Below are positions 8,854-18,496 of a DNA stretch of 64,000 nt, one piece after another. Where the stretch lies: the NCBI RefSeq assembly GCF_000173075.1, contig NZ_ABVL01000015.1, positions 1-64,000 of the forward strand, given 5' to 3'. The notes below the pieces were generated by a model. That model ran no database searches. It was not told the DNA's origin and saw only the letters and a list, made by a program, of their open reading frames with translations. A program made the translations under genes and the position numbers. Origin of the DNA: Chthoniobacter flavus Ellin428. Lineage in GTDB: Bacteria > Verrucomicrobiota > Verrucomicrobiia > Chthoniobacterales > Chthoniobacteraceae. Numbering within the stretch: the stretch's first letter is position 1; each line of letters opens with the position of its first letter.

Positions 8854-11337
8854 TTAATTGCCGAAGTCGCCCATGAGGATGTCCCCTTGCGGGGCAATCC
8901 GGATGGCGCCGTTGATGTAGGACACTCCTTCGGGATCGAAAATAATCGTCGGGGTCGTGCCATCCGTTGGGGCAAATAACGAGAGCCGGTTGGACGAATC
9001 CAATTGCATGACCGCTTGGTGATTCGCGGAGCCATCGGTTATCGCATGACTCCAGATCCAATTCGCCGAAGCCAGCGAACTACCCAAACGGAACAAAGCC
9101 TGTTGCCCGCCGGCGGGCGGCGTAAAGGAGAGCAAAAGGCCGGGATTCGAAGCTTGGCTCAGGTCCAACCAGCTTCCCAAGGTGAAGCTGTTCCCATGCA
9201 CATCGAGGCTGCCGGCCACGTCGGTAAAACCGCCACTATTCGATACTCCAGTCGAAGCCGCCAGATTGTGCCCGCCAGTATCCGTGGCCGTGATCGTCGC
9301 CGTGTTGCTGCTGCCATCCGCACCAGTCACGGTCACGGTATCGCCCCCACTGCCGAAGGCGAATTGGTGGGTCGTCGCGTTGTAGCTGCCCGTAATGGCG
9401 GCCGCTCCCGCACCCGGAACATAACTGACCGAGCCGTTCTGATAAATCGTCAGACTTTGGCCCAGCGGTCCCGTATACACATCCCCAGGCGTGCCCGCAT
9501 TCGTGAGGGCCGCTGATGCCAGCGAATCATATTTCAGCGCGCTACCATTCACCGCTATTTGTGGCGGATTTCCATCCGTAGGGACGCTTGACGGAGGCGA
9601 CACGCTCACTATCGCACCATTCGTCACATTCGTGAAACCAATCAAACCGTCCCAATTTCCCTGGAACGAACTGCTCTGACCATACTTTCCGGTCACAAAC
9701 CCCTGAAAGCCCGTGCTCGCATCCACCCAATTCCAACTCAACACCACTGTCAGATCATACGCGGATGCCCGATAGCTGACTCCACCGTTGCGCGGAAAAC
9801 CAGCACCAGAATCATACTGGCTCCCAGAAACCATCGCGCAGATGATACCGTTAATGTAAAGCTGCTGAGGATAGATATTCGTCGCTGGCCAGCCGCCAAT
9901 CGCGTTGATCATCGTTTCACCAGACGCCGCCTGGAACTTGTAGGGCGGAGCTGTGTAGTTGCCGTTCTCATCCTGCACCAAATAAACTCCGTCCGAAAGA
10001 TTGGCATATTTCACGCCCCAAGAGGCAGGTCGGCGAAAAGTATACACCGTCGACATGGACGCTCCCGTTCCAACAATATTGTGTCCGGGGCCGTCGGAAC
10101 CAAAAAGAAACGTCATTCCCAAGCTAAGTTCCCCTGGGAGTAGATCGCCATTGGAATCCAGCGCTAGAATGTCGGCCGTGCCGGGCGCACCCTGAAAATT
10201 AAACACCCCGGGAGAAGTCCACGTTCCGCCGGTAGAAAATGAACCGTGCAACGCCACTACTGTATCATCTGAAGCGACTATCACGGTGTAATCCCCACTG
10301 CCGTCGCCCGCATTCCAATAGACGCTCTTTCCATCTGCTGTAGTGAAATAATATGAAAGCAGATGGTTATCCCAGGAAATGAGCGCAGGCCCATTGGTAC
10401 TACTTAAGGTTGCCGGCGAAAAGGTGATGGCCACCCAACTCGGCAAACCAGAAATGACCCCGGAACTCGGGTCTATTGACCCGGTAAACAAAGTTCCATT
10501 CCAGTAGCCCCAAATGGAAGAACTCGAATAGTAGAGTGTATTGGAACCCCCAATATTGGCCGAAAGGGTAATCCCCACCGTCTCGCCAGTGGCCGAATCC
10601 AGATAGGTGACATTTTCGGAAAGGCTCCCCGTACCAGGCGAGTAGCTCGTCGTCTCATAATCATACTCACGGCCGTTCACATACATCGCCTGGGCGAGAT
10701 CGATGAAAACGTTGGAAACGGGCCACTCCCCCCTCCCATCGAAGGTGACGTTCGAGGAGCCGTCATAAAAATACCAAGGCGAAGAGCCTTCTTGAAAGAA
10801 TGTGGCGCCAATATTCTCCAACCGAGCCACATATGCCGTCCCATTGTAAAATGGGCCGGCAGTGGCCCAACCCTGAATCGGACTGTGATCAATGACCGTG
10901 ATTCCGGGTAAATTATCGAGGAAGGTGACGCCGTCCGCCGCCACTGCAAACGCCGCGGACGGTTGGGGACCTATCTGGTGGCTCGAAGGGTCGTAGATCC
11001 CGTACCAAGTACCATTGTTATCGTAAACATTATACGACGAATCAACGATCCAGTTGCTATCGTAAATATCTCCGTAGAGCGTGACATCTTCGCCGTTGAT
11101 GGGAACAACCAAATAATCCGTCGTCCCGGTATAACTGACAAAATCACTTCCATAGACGATCTTCGGCGGGCCATAGGTCTGCGCCCTCGCCTCCAAGGAA
11201 CAAAAGCCGAGAAGCACGACAGCCAAGGCCAGATACACCGCGAGGCGTCGCGGGAGAGTGCCGTCCCGGTTGCGAGGCTCTTTCCAAGCGCTAGACTCCG
11301 GAAAGCATCGAGGAAAAAAGGGCGTGGAGGTCATCAT
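8854..11337 (-). CDS. Large secreted protein of unknown function upstream of the RHS gene
   Basis: The protein has about 827 residues from the ATG at 11335-11337 (an alternative start lies at 11400). A charged N-terminal stretch with PRR precedes a hydrophobic core (LAVYLALAVVLLGFCSL, then ARAQ), consistent with an export signal. The mature part is rich in Gly, Ser, Thr, Tyr and Trp, with repeated units such as YDSNWIVDSSYNVYDNNG and, near the C-terminus, a beta-rich segment (FTLGSWLDLSQASNPG). This composition suits an extracellular beta-sheet protein, but I recognise no named domain. Its stop is 23 bp before the RHS start, so the two are probably one transcription unit and this protein may act with the RHS shell at the cell surface. 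No ribosome-binding site is obvious. Confidence 0.75.
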   Translation of the reverse strand: MMTSTPFFPRCFPESSAWKEPRNRDGTLPRRLAVYLALAVVLLGFCSLEARAQTYGPPKIVYGSDFVSYTGTTDYLVVPINGEDVTLYGDIYDSNWIVDSSYNVYDNNGTWYGIYDPSSHQIGPQPSAAFAVAADGVTFLDNLPGITVIDHSPIQGWATAGPFYNGTAYVARLENIGATFFQEGSSPWYFYDGSSNVTFDGRGEWPVSNVFIDLAQAMYVNGREYDYETTSYSPGTGSLSENVTYLDSATGETVGITLSANIGGSNTLYYSSSSIWGYWNGTLFTGSIDPSSGVISGLPSWVAITFSPATLSSTNGPALISWDNHLLSYYFTTADGKSVYWNAGDGSGDYTVIVASDDTVVALHGSFSTGGTWTSPGVFNFQGAPGTADILALDSNGDLLPGELSLGMTFLFGSDGPGHNIVGTGASMSTVYTFRRPASWGVKYANLSDGVYLVQDENGNYTAPPYKFQAASGETMINAIGGWPATNIYPQQLYINGIICAMVSGSQYDSGAGFPRNGGVSYRASAYDLTVVLSWNWVDASTGFQGFVTGKYGQSSSFQGNWDGLIGFTNVTNGAIVSVSPPSSVPTDGNPPQIAVNGSALKYDSLASAALTNAGTPGDVYTGPLGQSLTIYQNGSVSYVPGAGAAAITGSYNATTHQFAFGSGGDTVTVTGADGSSNTATITATDTGGHNLAASTGVSNSGGFTDVAGSLDVHGNSFTLGSWLDLSQASNPGLLLSFTPPAGGQQALFRLGSSLASANWIWSHAITDGSANHQAVMQLDSSNRLSLFAPTDGTTPTIIFDPEGVSYINGAIRIAPQGDILMGDFGN

Positions 11338-12059
11338 CGTATGGAGAAATGAAGTACCAATCGTAACGAGCGGGAGTTGATTACGCAGTGGAGTGAACAT
11401 AGGTGCGCGAAGGACGTTGGGTGTTGCCGGGGAGACTGCCAGACGGGGCGCTGCGGTGTGGGGGCTTCTGCAGACAGGGCACGCAGCCGAAGAACCTTGA
11501 GGAACAACCGGCGAGTCGGCTCCGAAGAGTGTGAAAGCGAAAGGGCAACGGATTCATTGCCCAGCCTCTCCTGCAGGGAAACACTCCGTAGGGAAAAGCA
11601 GGAGGAACAAAGAAATAGCTGGAGCACCCCAAGTCCGCCGGACGTTGACCATCTTACCATTTGCCTTACAATCTATGTAATGGGCCTCCATGAAACGGGC
11701 TGGATTTAATCCGATCGATCGCAATCCCGTCAACCATTTTTAATCAAAAATGTTATGTAGGTATTACTCTGCAATTATTTTGCCGTTGGCGGAAAATGTC
11801 GCCAAACGGCGACATGATGCCTTGCGAGACCATGGGGAGACAGGAGCAGTCAACCATGGGCTGCTGCCCAAATGGTGACTGCTGCTAGTCGCTGAGATTT
11901 AAGTCACGGGATAGAGTTTTTGCGTTCCTTCGCCAGTGGAAGAAAAGCCCGAATCGACCCGATTGCTGGCAGTTGCCCCGAAGTGAATGCTTTTCCCGAA
12001 TTTTCTCTACCCCCTTCCCGAAACGCCCATTTGGCTGGGGAGGCTTTCAGCTTTTAATT
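11338..12059. other. Gene-free stretch
   Basis: No convincing gene is visible; the open frames here lack recognisable protein character. The part around 11710-11790 is AT-rich compared with its surroundings and could hold the promoter for the minus-strand genes that start at 11337. It contains one clear palindrome at 11796-11815. Confidence 0.5.
11796..11815. repeat. Perfect 8-bp-arm palindrome
   Basis: ATGTCGCC, a four-base AAAC loop and GGCGACAT form a perfect hairpin. The preceding GCCGTTGGCG can also pair with CGCCAAACGGC, so two exclusive stems are possible. It lies about 460 bp upstream of the 8854-11337 gene. It might be an operator or a structured leader; no T-tract follows on either strand, so a terminator is unlikely. 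Confidence 0.35.
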
Positions 12060-12376
12060 GCTCGAGGCGACGAAGGCATACGAAGCCTGATCGAATTCAA
12101 ACCGGACCACTATGAGGCTCACAATAATCAGGATGTTTGCCCTTTTCGAAATGGGGCAGACGGCCGCGGCAGTCCAATCTTGTCAGCGCGCGGTCCACCT
12201 CCAACCCGACTAAAGTTCTGCTCACGACAACCTTGGCAATGCATTACGAAATGCAGGGAAACTGGACGGCACCGTCGCGGCCTTCCACCGGGTGCTCCTC
12301 TTGAAACTGGAATTCGTCGACGCCTGAAACAATCTCGGCGTGGCCCCCCGAATTCACTTGCGTTTGGGCGCCGCAA
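12060..12376 (+). pseudogene. Degenerate TPR gene remnant
   Basis: Two frames carry recognisable tetratricopeptide units. One reads SLIEFKPDHYEAHNN from about 12069. The other reads QRAVHLQPD, stop, then HDNLGNALRNAGKLDGTVAA, then FVDA, stop, NNLGVA. Two internal stops and at least one frame change are needed to follow it. The motif spacing (HNNLGNAL followed by a helix and LKP/LQP) is that of OGT/SPINDLY-type TPR proteins, like the neighbours. It is a decayed copy lying directly before the next TPR gene. Confidence 0.6.
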
Positions 12377-12379
12377 ACT

Positions 12380-12988
12380 ATGGTTGGTAAATTCTATCGA
12401 ATGCGCCCCGTAACAGTCCACGACATGCTGGAAGTCGCTCGCCACCACCACAGGGCCGGGAGATTGGCGGAAGCCGAGCAACTTTACCGCCAGATCCTGG
12501 CGTTGCAGCCTCGTCATGCAGAGGCACTGCATCTTTTAGGGGTTCTTGCCCACCAGGTGGGCCGCAACGATCTCGCGACAGATTGGATTCAGCAATCCAT
12601 CGCTATAGATGCCAACAATATGGCCGCTTATTCCAGTCTCGCCCAGGTTAAGTGCGCCCAAGGGCTATTGGAAGACGCAGCAATCACGTTGCGACAAGCG
12701 GCCCAAAAATGTCCCGCCTCGGCGGAGATTTACGGAAACCTCGGGGTGATACTTCTTCATCAGAAGCACTTTGAAGAAGCGATTCTCGCTCTGCGTCGCG
12801 CCATTCACCTCAATCCCGATTTTGCAGACGCATTCAGCAATCTCGGCGCCGCACTTGCACAAACAGGAAACCTCAACGAGGCACTCGGCGCGTATCGTCG
12901 CGCGATCGCTCTCAAACCCAATTTCGCGGAGGCCCACAATAATTTTGGCAACGCGTTGCGGGAACTCGGAGAATTAGCAGGCTGCTGA
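12380..12988 (+). pseudogene. 5' fragment of a TPR/OGT-like gene, cut by an insertion sequence
   Basis: About 199 native residues hold five to six TPR units (for example AEAEQLYRQILALQPRHAEA and FADAFSNLGAALAQTGNLNE), matching the layout of the intact OGT-like protein at 15684-18185. Reading continues into the IS at 12978 and stops at 12986-12988, so the last residues (AGC) come from the element. The glycosyltransferase part is missing. The matching 3' fragment is at 19612-19903, now on the opposite strand beyond an inverted segment. The start could be the ATG at 12380 or the one at 12401. Confidence 0.75.
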
Positions 12989-14315
12989 AAAAGCGGGGAA
13001 TTTTGAGGTGAGGCCACTCAAATTCACGAAAAGAGGTTAGTTTTTGCGTTTTGCGGTGGCCGTGCACCGCGTTTTCTCGCCCCGTGCGCCAACTCCGGGC
13101 GCACTCCGCCACACCCGGGCGCTCACGCGCCCACCTCCGTGGGTGGTGGGGCCGCCATCATCGCTTCCAAGTTGAGTTTGGCCAGGCGCAGTAAGTTGTA
13201 GGTTGCTACCACCATTTGCCCGCAAAAGTGGGTCCGCTCCACACCGCGATAGCGCGTCTTGCGGAACCCGCCGGTGGTTTTCATCCAGCCGAAGATTTCT
13301 TCGATCCGTTTGCGGATGCGCTGACTGGTTTGGTAGCCCTTCTTTTTCGTTCGCCCATCAAAGCCTTCAACCCGTCGGTCTTTGACTTCGGCGACGTGCG
13401 GGGCCACCCCCAGTTCGCGGCAACCCTGGACGAAGTCCTTGCTGTGGTAACCTTTGTCCGCTCCCACCGTGCGGGGCGCAAACTCCCGGTCGGGCAATTC
13501 CCGGATTTGCGCCAGCGCTTGGCCGCTCTCGGTCACCCCCACCGAAGGCGTGACCTCGAAGTGCACGCACAAGCCAGTGCGATTCTCCATGACCGCGTGA
13601 CCGGCAAAGCAGAGCTTGGCTTCTTTGCCCGCACCCTTGCGCAGTAACTTCGCCTGCGGATCGGTCGTGCTCTGATGGGTGTCATTGCTGCGTTTCTCCC
13701 CATGGAAGTCCTGCCACGGATTGCCTGCTCCAGGGCCCTGCGGCGGCTCGTCCTTCGGGCGAAAGCTCTTCATGCTCGCCCACGCTTCGATCAGGGTTCC
13801 GTCCACGCTGAAGTGCTCGTTGCTCGCCCAGCGTCCCGCGCGCGCCAACTCCACCACCCGGGCGAAGAAGATTTCCGCGGCGGCATGCCGGATCAGCCGC
13901 TCCTGGTTCTTACTAAAGCTACTGGCATCGAAGATCGCTTCCTCTTCATCGGGATTGATCTCCAAAAACCATTGGAAAAGCAGGTCATAGCGCAGCCGCT
14001 CACAAAACTGCCGGTCACTGCGCACCGTATAGAGGGCCATCAATACTTTGGCGCCCAACAAGCGCTCCGGCGGAATCGAGCTCCGCCCGCCCTCGGCATA
14101 AAGATCATCAAAGTAACTATCCAATTCCCGAAAGACTTTCCCGATCAGACGCTTGATCTCGCGAATCGGATGCCGCTCCGGAATCCGGCTCTCGACGTTG
14201 AGCAAAGTAATCAGGCTGGTTTGGGCAGTGGAACGTCCTCGCATCCCTGACCAACCCGCTCGCGCAGGTAAGGTTGTACTTTTTCTGACGAACTCCTTCT
14301 TTTTTCAGCAGCCTG
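12978..14315 (-). mobile_element. IS5-family insertion sequence, copy A (1338 bp)
   Basis: The ends are inverted repeats CAGGCTGCTGAAAAA. The element is bordered on both sides by TTAG (12974-12977 and 14316-14319), matching the YTAR target of IS5-type elements. It carries one transposase gene. Copy B at 19904-21241 has the same length and an identical encoded protein but the opposite orientation. Flank comparison indicates that recombination between A and B inverted the segment between them, so the matching TTAG borders are partly a product of that event. Confidence 0.9.
13123..14244 (-). CDS. IS5-family transposase (copy A)
   Basis: This 373-residue DDE transposase should cut and join the ends of its own element. 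An N-terminal helical domain (residues 1-100) is followed by the catalytic core. The likely catalytic residues are D148 in FSVDGTLIEAW, D263 in VGADKGYHSKD and a Glu in RIEEIFGWMK (315/316). The FRPKDEPP and FHGEKRSNDTHQSTTDP motifs are typical of this IS5 group. The protein is full length and identical to copy B, so it looks recently active. Confidence 0.92.
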   Translation of the reverse strand: MRGRSTAQTSLITLLNVESRIPERHPIREIKRLIGKVFRELDSYFDDLYAEGGRSSIPPERLLGAKVLMALYTVRSDRQFCERLRYDLLFQWFLEINPDEEEAIFDASSFSKNQERLIRHAAAEIFFARVVELARAGRWASNEHFSVDGTLIEAWASMKSFRPKDEPPQGPGAGNPWQDFHGEKRSNDTHQSTTDPQAKLLRKGAGKEAKLCFAGHAVMENRTGLCVHFEVTPSVGVTESGQALAQIRELPDREFAPRTVGADKGYHSKDFVQGCRELGVAPHVAEVKDRRVEGFDGRTKKKGYQTSQRIRKRIEEIFGWMKTTGGFRKTRYRGVERTHFCGQMVVATYNLLRLAKLNLEAMMAAPPPTEVGA

Positions 14316-14318
14316 TTA

Positions 14319-15205
14319 GAGCCTGTTATGCACTTTGGAGAAGGGCGAAGAGTCCGCTGAGCATGAGGGAGACGGCGGCGATCCAGTTGAATCCGGCCAA
14401 AGTTTGACTGAGCCGTTCATAGTCTCGCGCCAAACGGCGGAAGCGCCCCAGCCAGGCAAAGGTGCGTTCGACGACCCATCGGCGGGGCAGCAGGACAAAG
14501 CCCTTTTTGGTTTCCTCCAGTTTGACGACCAACAAGTCGATGCCGTGCTCCTGGGCCTGCTGCGCGGCTGCTTGACCGGTGTATCCTTGATCGACAAAAG
14601 CGACCTGCACCGTCTGCCCACTGGCTTCCTGGACCTGCCGGCACAATTCGCCAACCTGGGCACGCTCCTGCTCGTTGGCTGGGGTGACGGTCAGCGCGAG
14701 CAGATGACCCAAGGTGTCCACGGCCGCATGAACTTTCGAGCCGCGTTTGCGTTTGTAGCCGTCGTAACCGGCCCGGGCACCGCTCTCGGGGACCGACTGC
14801 AAAGTGCGTCCATCGAGAATCACCGCGCTGGGCGCGCCGGCTCGCTCCTGCAACAGGCGCAGCAATTTGCGCAGATCGGCGGCGAGGCTCTCGAAGACTT
14901 GGGCGCGCAGCCAGCGCCGTCCATGCTGATAGACCGCGTGATAAGGCGGAAAATCCGCCGGCAAATAGCGCCACTGCACACCGGTCTTGGCCACATAGCG
15001 CAGGCCATTGAGGAGTGCCCGCAAGGGATATTCTCGCTGCGGCGCTTCTGGATCCATCAAGGTCACATACGGTGCACAAAATTCCCACTCCGCATCGCTC
15101 ACGTCGCTCGGATAATGGGTCGTGTAATCTTTGGAGGTTTCGGCCATCCCCAGCTTCCAAAGCTAAACCATTCACTCGTACCAGCAAAAAGTGCATAACA
15201 GGCTC
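14319..15205 (-). mobile_element. Second IS5-type insertion sequence (887 bp)
   Basis: The ends are 18-bp inverted repeats GAGCCTGTTATGCACTTT, and TA lies on each side (14317-14318 and 15206-15207), as in the IS427-like group with a TA target. Its left terminal G is also the last base of the TTAG that borders copy A, so the 1338-bp element inserted exactly at its end. It sits at the stop codon of a truncated FkbM gene (15208-15570). Confidence 0.88.
14326..15147 (-). CDS. IS5-family (IS427-like) transposase
   Basis: The 273-residue protein has a DUF4096-like N-terminus (YPSDVSDAEWEF) and a DDE core: D112 in ILDGRTLQS, an Asp in AFVDQGYTG and the Glu of WVVERTFAWLGRFRRL. In many relatives the gene is split by a programmed frameshift; here it is one continuous frame. 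The ATG at 15147 lies 58 bases inside the element's right end. It appears intact. Confidence 0.9.
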   Translation of the reverse strand: MAETSKDYTTHYPSDVSDAEWEFCAPYVTLMDPEAPQREYPLRALLNGLRYVAKTGVQWRYLPADFPPYHAVYQHGRRWLRAQVFESLAADLRKLLRLLQERAGAPSAVILDGRTLQSVPESGARAGYDGYKRKRGSKVHAAVDTLGHLLALTVTPANEQERAQVGELCRQVQEASGQTVQVAFVDQGYTGQAAAQQAQEHGIDLLVVKLEETKKGFVLLPRRWVVERTFAWLGRFRRLARDYERLSQTLAGFNWIAAVSLMLSGLFALLQSA

Positions 15206-15207
15206 TA

Positions 15208-15570
15208 GGCCGGAAGCCTCAGCCAGTTGACTCGGCCATTTTTCCAGACGATGGTCCGGCACAGAGGAGCAACGTGGATCGACTCCCAAATTCTAAGAGG
15301 ACGCGAGGAATTACCTCCGGCCACATGTCGGGGATCTCGTGAAAAGAATACCTCCAACTAGACCACCTCGTACTCAAATGGATAGGTGATCCGAACATCG
15401 CGTAAGATAAACCCGTTCGACTTCAGATACTCATATATGTCGCGAAACAGGGCCTGCCCCTTGTAAAGGCTCCGCAACTGCGTTTCCAATCGAATGCCCA
15501 GAACGTTTTGCAGTTTGGCCCCGAAACCGCGCAGGACATTATACTCAAATCCCTGTGCGTCGATTTTCAT
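15208..15570 (-). pseudogene. Truncated FkbM-family methyltransferase copy
   Basis: This is a near copy of the 3' half of the intact FkbM gene at 18497-19309. It starts at MKIDAQGFEYNVLRGF, equivalent to the middle of the intact protein, because a deletion of about 640 bp joined sequence upstream of the gene to this point and created an ATG. A base change (CTAG for CTCC on the plus strand) makes a stop at 15358-15360 after EVV, where the intact gene continues with ELEVFF. Homology continues to the IS border at 15207. The S-adenosylmethionine-binding half is lost, so it should be inactive. Confidence 0.75.
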
Positions 15571-15683
15571 GCGTACGCATTCGCGCCCGTAAAAGCGGGC
15601 GAAGAGATATGTGTCGCCGTCGAGTGCGTCCAGGACGCAGCAGACAGGACTTTCTCGTCGTCGTCGGGACTCGCTAACCCAAT

Positions 15684-18185
15684 TCAGGCTTTCTGGCTCT
15701 CACACCACTGCCACCACATCGAACGGTAGCAGGCTTCGATCTGTCGGGCGAAATGAGGGCCGTCCATCAATACCGATTTTTCCATTCGTTGGCGCAGTGT
15801 AGCTCGGAGTTCTCTCAGGCGTGGAATGTCGTTTGCGAGTTTCGTGGCGATCTCAACGTATTGATCCTCGGTGAATGCGACCAGTTCTGGCAGGCCGAGA
15901 TTGTTTAATTGGCTCAAGCCCGCGCGGGAAACGGGCCGTTCACCGCAGAGGCTTACTACCGGCACCCCCATCCAAAGCGCATCCAAGCTTGTGGTGTGGC
16001 CGTTGTAAGGGAATGTGTCGAGGACGATGTCCAAGCGGTGATACAGTTCCAGGTATTCTTTACGCGGGCGTTGGGTAACGAATTCTATACGCTCTGGCTC
16101 GACGCCTTCTTGTGTGAAAAACTCGGACGTTCGTTGGCGATGGCTGCCTTCGTGGGCCAGGATGATTAAGCGGGAGTTATTCACCGCTGTGAGCACTCGT
16201 GCCCACAACTTGAGAAGCGGCTCGTTCACCTTGCAAAAATTGTTCAGGCTGCCAAATGTGATCCAGTTCGTGTTAACGGCTGACGAGCCATTCGCTTCAA
16301 GTTCGATGCCACACGGGTCGTAGCACCAAAAGCTGTCAATCAGATAGACATGTTCGTAGTCGGCAGTCTTCACGAGGAGACCATCCGAGTTCGGCGCCGC
16401 GCCTTGTTCGAGCCACTTATCACTGATCCGATAATTGATCGCTCTGACGCCGGTGCTTTCTGGATATCCGGCAAAACTAACTTGTATAGGAGCGGGTCGC
16501 TGCGAAAACGTTCGCAGTCGATTTCCACGCATATGCTGGGTAAGGTCCACGAGGATATCCACGTTATTTCCGCGAATCATGGATGAAAGATCTTCATCGC
16601 CGGTGTCTGCGATGTTATACCAATTGGAGGTGTGATCACGCAATCGTGCGGTCATGCCGTCGGTCATTTTGCTATTTGAATAGCAAAAAATCTCAAATCT
16701 CTCTGGGTCATGGTGCCTGAAGAGGGGGAGGAGATTTTGTCCTACGACATGCCCACGAAAATCGGGAGAGACGTATGCAACTCTCAACCTTCGGCTAGGA
16801 TCGCGATTTGCCTCGTATGCGGGTTCGGTGGAGGGCGATGGAATTGCGATCTGAGTATTCCAGAGACGCTGTTCCTCTCGGATTTGCTCTTCGTTCCAGT
16901 CGGGACTGAAAAGGGAAGTGTAAATGATATTGGAGCGGAGGTGCGTAACGGACGAGTTTGACGAGAGGCCTCGACGATAGATGGCCAGCGCTTCGTTCAC
17001 TTTGCCGCAGTCCCTGAAAACGTTCCCTAGATTGGTTATGGCCTCCATAAACATCGGCTCCAGGGTGAGGGCACGCTGATATTCGTCGACCGCTTGATCA
17101 AGGTTCCTCTGGTCTCTAAAAACGTTTCCCAAATTGAAATGCACGGTTGCATTGTCAGGTTGGAGTTGGAGCGCTGACCGAAACGCAGCAATTGCCTCGG
17201 CGAACCTGTTTAACCCCGCGAGGGCGACGCCTAGATTACTTTGGGCATCCGCAAAATCTGGATCAAGTGCGAGCGCGTGGTTGCATGCCGTTGCGCCTTC
17301 GGTGAACAACCCCTGTTCGATCAGCGTTGTGCCTAGATTGTTCCACGGCTGCGGAGCATTGGAATTCAGTTCGAGCGCACGACGGTATGCCTGTGTGGCT
17401 TCCTCGAGACGACGCTGCTCGGCGAGAGCCATTCCAAGATTATGGTATGCTTCAGGGAATTGCGGTTTTAATGAAATAGCATTTAGGTAGGCCGTGATCG
17501 CCTCGGCCGATTGCCCGGCCTTTGATAGAGCTGTGCCCAGGTTATTGAAAGCTTCTGCATAGTTCGGCCTGATTTGAATGGCTCTGCGATATGCAGCAAC
17601 CGCGCTTTCGAAGTGTCCGCGTCTGGCCTCCGCATTTCCGAGATTGTTGTGAGCTTCCGCGAAATCTGGCTTGTACCGAATTGCACAGGCATAGGCGTTT
17701 ATAGCCTGGTCGAGTTTGCCGCATTCCATCATGGTGATGCCCATGTTGTAGTAGGCCTCCGCATACTCCGGCTTGAGGACGATCGCTTTGCAAAAGGCCG
17801 CAAGAGCTTCTTCGAGCTTACCTTGGCTCCGCAGGGCGTTCCCGCGATTGTAGTGAGCCTCTGTGTAATCGGGTTTCAAAAGAATAGCGTGGTCGTAAGC
17901 CGCGATCGCTTCGTCAGTCCGGCCCTGCGCGGCAAGCGAATTGCCAAGGTTAGAATACGCCGCGGCATCCTCCGGATTTAATGCGATCGCCCTTTGCAGC
18001 AATTCCTGGCCCGTCTCATGCATTCCCAATTGGACCCGCAGAAGGCCAAGAAAATGAAGTGCCCTCACATGGTCGGGGCAAGCTTGGACAACCTTTCCGT
18101 AAAAAATCGCCGCTTCATCAAAATAACCAGCGCGGTGATATTGCTGGGCTAATTCAAAAGCTTCTCGAACCGAAAAATTTGGCAT
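15684..18185 (-). CDS. TPR/SPINDLY-type O-GlcNAc transferase-like protein (GT41)
   Basis: The protein has 833 residues from the ATG at 18185, chosen because the TPR array begins immediately (MPNFSVREAFELAQQYHRAG). Residues 1 to about 430 are some twelve tetratricopeptide repeats. The rest is a glycosyltransferase-41 domain with DLTQHMRGNRL, RPAPIQVSFAGYPESTG, ITFGSLNNFCKV and DTFPYNGHTTSLDALWMGVP, motifs that bind the UDP-sugar in O-GlcNAc transferases. Such bacterial proteins are thought to glycosylate proteins, often surface proteins. It lies 311 bp after an FkbM methyltransferase gene on the same strand, a pairing repeated in the broken copies around it, which suggests the two enzymes work together. 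The substrate is unknown. Confidence 0.88.
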   Translation of the reverse strand: MPNFSVREAFELAQQYHRAGYFDEAAIFYGKVVQACPDHVRALHFLGLLRVQLGMHETGQELLQRAIALNPEDAAAYSNLGNSLAAQGRTDEAIAAYDHAILLKPDYTEAHYNRGNALRSQGKLEEALAAFCKAIVLKPEYAEAYYNMGITMMECGKLDQAINAYACAIRYKPDFAEAHNNLGNAEARRGHFESAVAAYRRAIQIRPNYAEAFNNLGTALSKAGQSAEAITAYLNAISLKPQFPEAYHNLGMALAEQRRLEEATQAYRRALELNSNAPQPWNNLGTTLIEQGLFTEGATACNHALALDPDFADAQSNLGVALAGLNRFAEAIAAFRSALQLQPDNATVHFNLGNVFRDQRNLDQAVDEYQRALTLEPMFMEAITNLGNVFRDCGKVNEALAIYRRGLSSNSSVTHLRSNIIYTSLFSPDWNEEQIREEQRLWNTQIAIPSPSTEPAYEANRDPSRRLRVAYVSPDFRGHVVGQNLLPLFRHHDPERFEIFCYSNSKMTDGMTARLRDHTSNWYNIADTGDEDLSSMIRGNNVDILVDLTQHMRGNRLRTFSQRPAPIQVSFAGYPESTGVRAINYRISDKWLEQGAAPNSDGLLVKTADYEHVYLIDSFWCYDPCGIELEANGSSAVNTNWITFGSLNNFCKVNEPLLKLWARVLTAVNNSRLIILAHEGSHRQRTSEFFTQEGVEPERIEFVTQRPRKEYLELYHRLDIVLDTFPYNGHTTSLDALWMGVPVVSLCGERPVSRAGLSQLNNLGLPELVAFTEDQYVEIATKLANDIPRLRELRATLRQRMEKSVLMDGPHFARQIEACYRSMWWQWCESQKA

Positions 18186-18496
18186 GTAGATTGCCTCAGC
18201 GTTAAAGGATGAGTGAATCTGTTTAAAAGGCAAAGGGAATGTGGGCGTTGGGGGGGAGCGGTGGAATGGGGTAAGGGGGCAGTCAAGAATGGTACTAAAG
18301 TAAGAACGCTTACGAAGATTCAAACCTTCCCCGGCTTATTAGCGGGTTCCGCAGTTTCGCACTGCTGTCGCCACGAATGGACAGACGCTTGGAGCGGCAA
18401 AAATGTTCAACTCGGGCATGTTTTCCGAGTTGTGGCCAATACAGGTTTTGCGGACGATCAGACGAAAATTCGTTCGAAGCAACTCAGTGGGATGCT
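18186..18496. other. Spacer between FkbM and OGT genes
   Basis: These 311 bp hold no gene. The part next to the FkbM stop (18438-18500) is nearly identical, in inverted orientation, to 21242-21303 beyond IS copy B. This identifies the array's original far end. Confidence 0.6.

Noticed and set aside
12974-14319. Matching TTAG borders taken as proof that copy A is an undisturbed insertion
   Set aside because: The gene fragments on its two sides come from different ends of the array; the match arises because CTAA read on the other strand is TTAG.
15583-15601. Hairpin CGCCCG-TAAAAG-CGGGCG after the OGT gene as a terminator
   Set aside because: No T-tract follows on the minus strand and the equivalent hairpin is degenerate in the duplicate at 19510.
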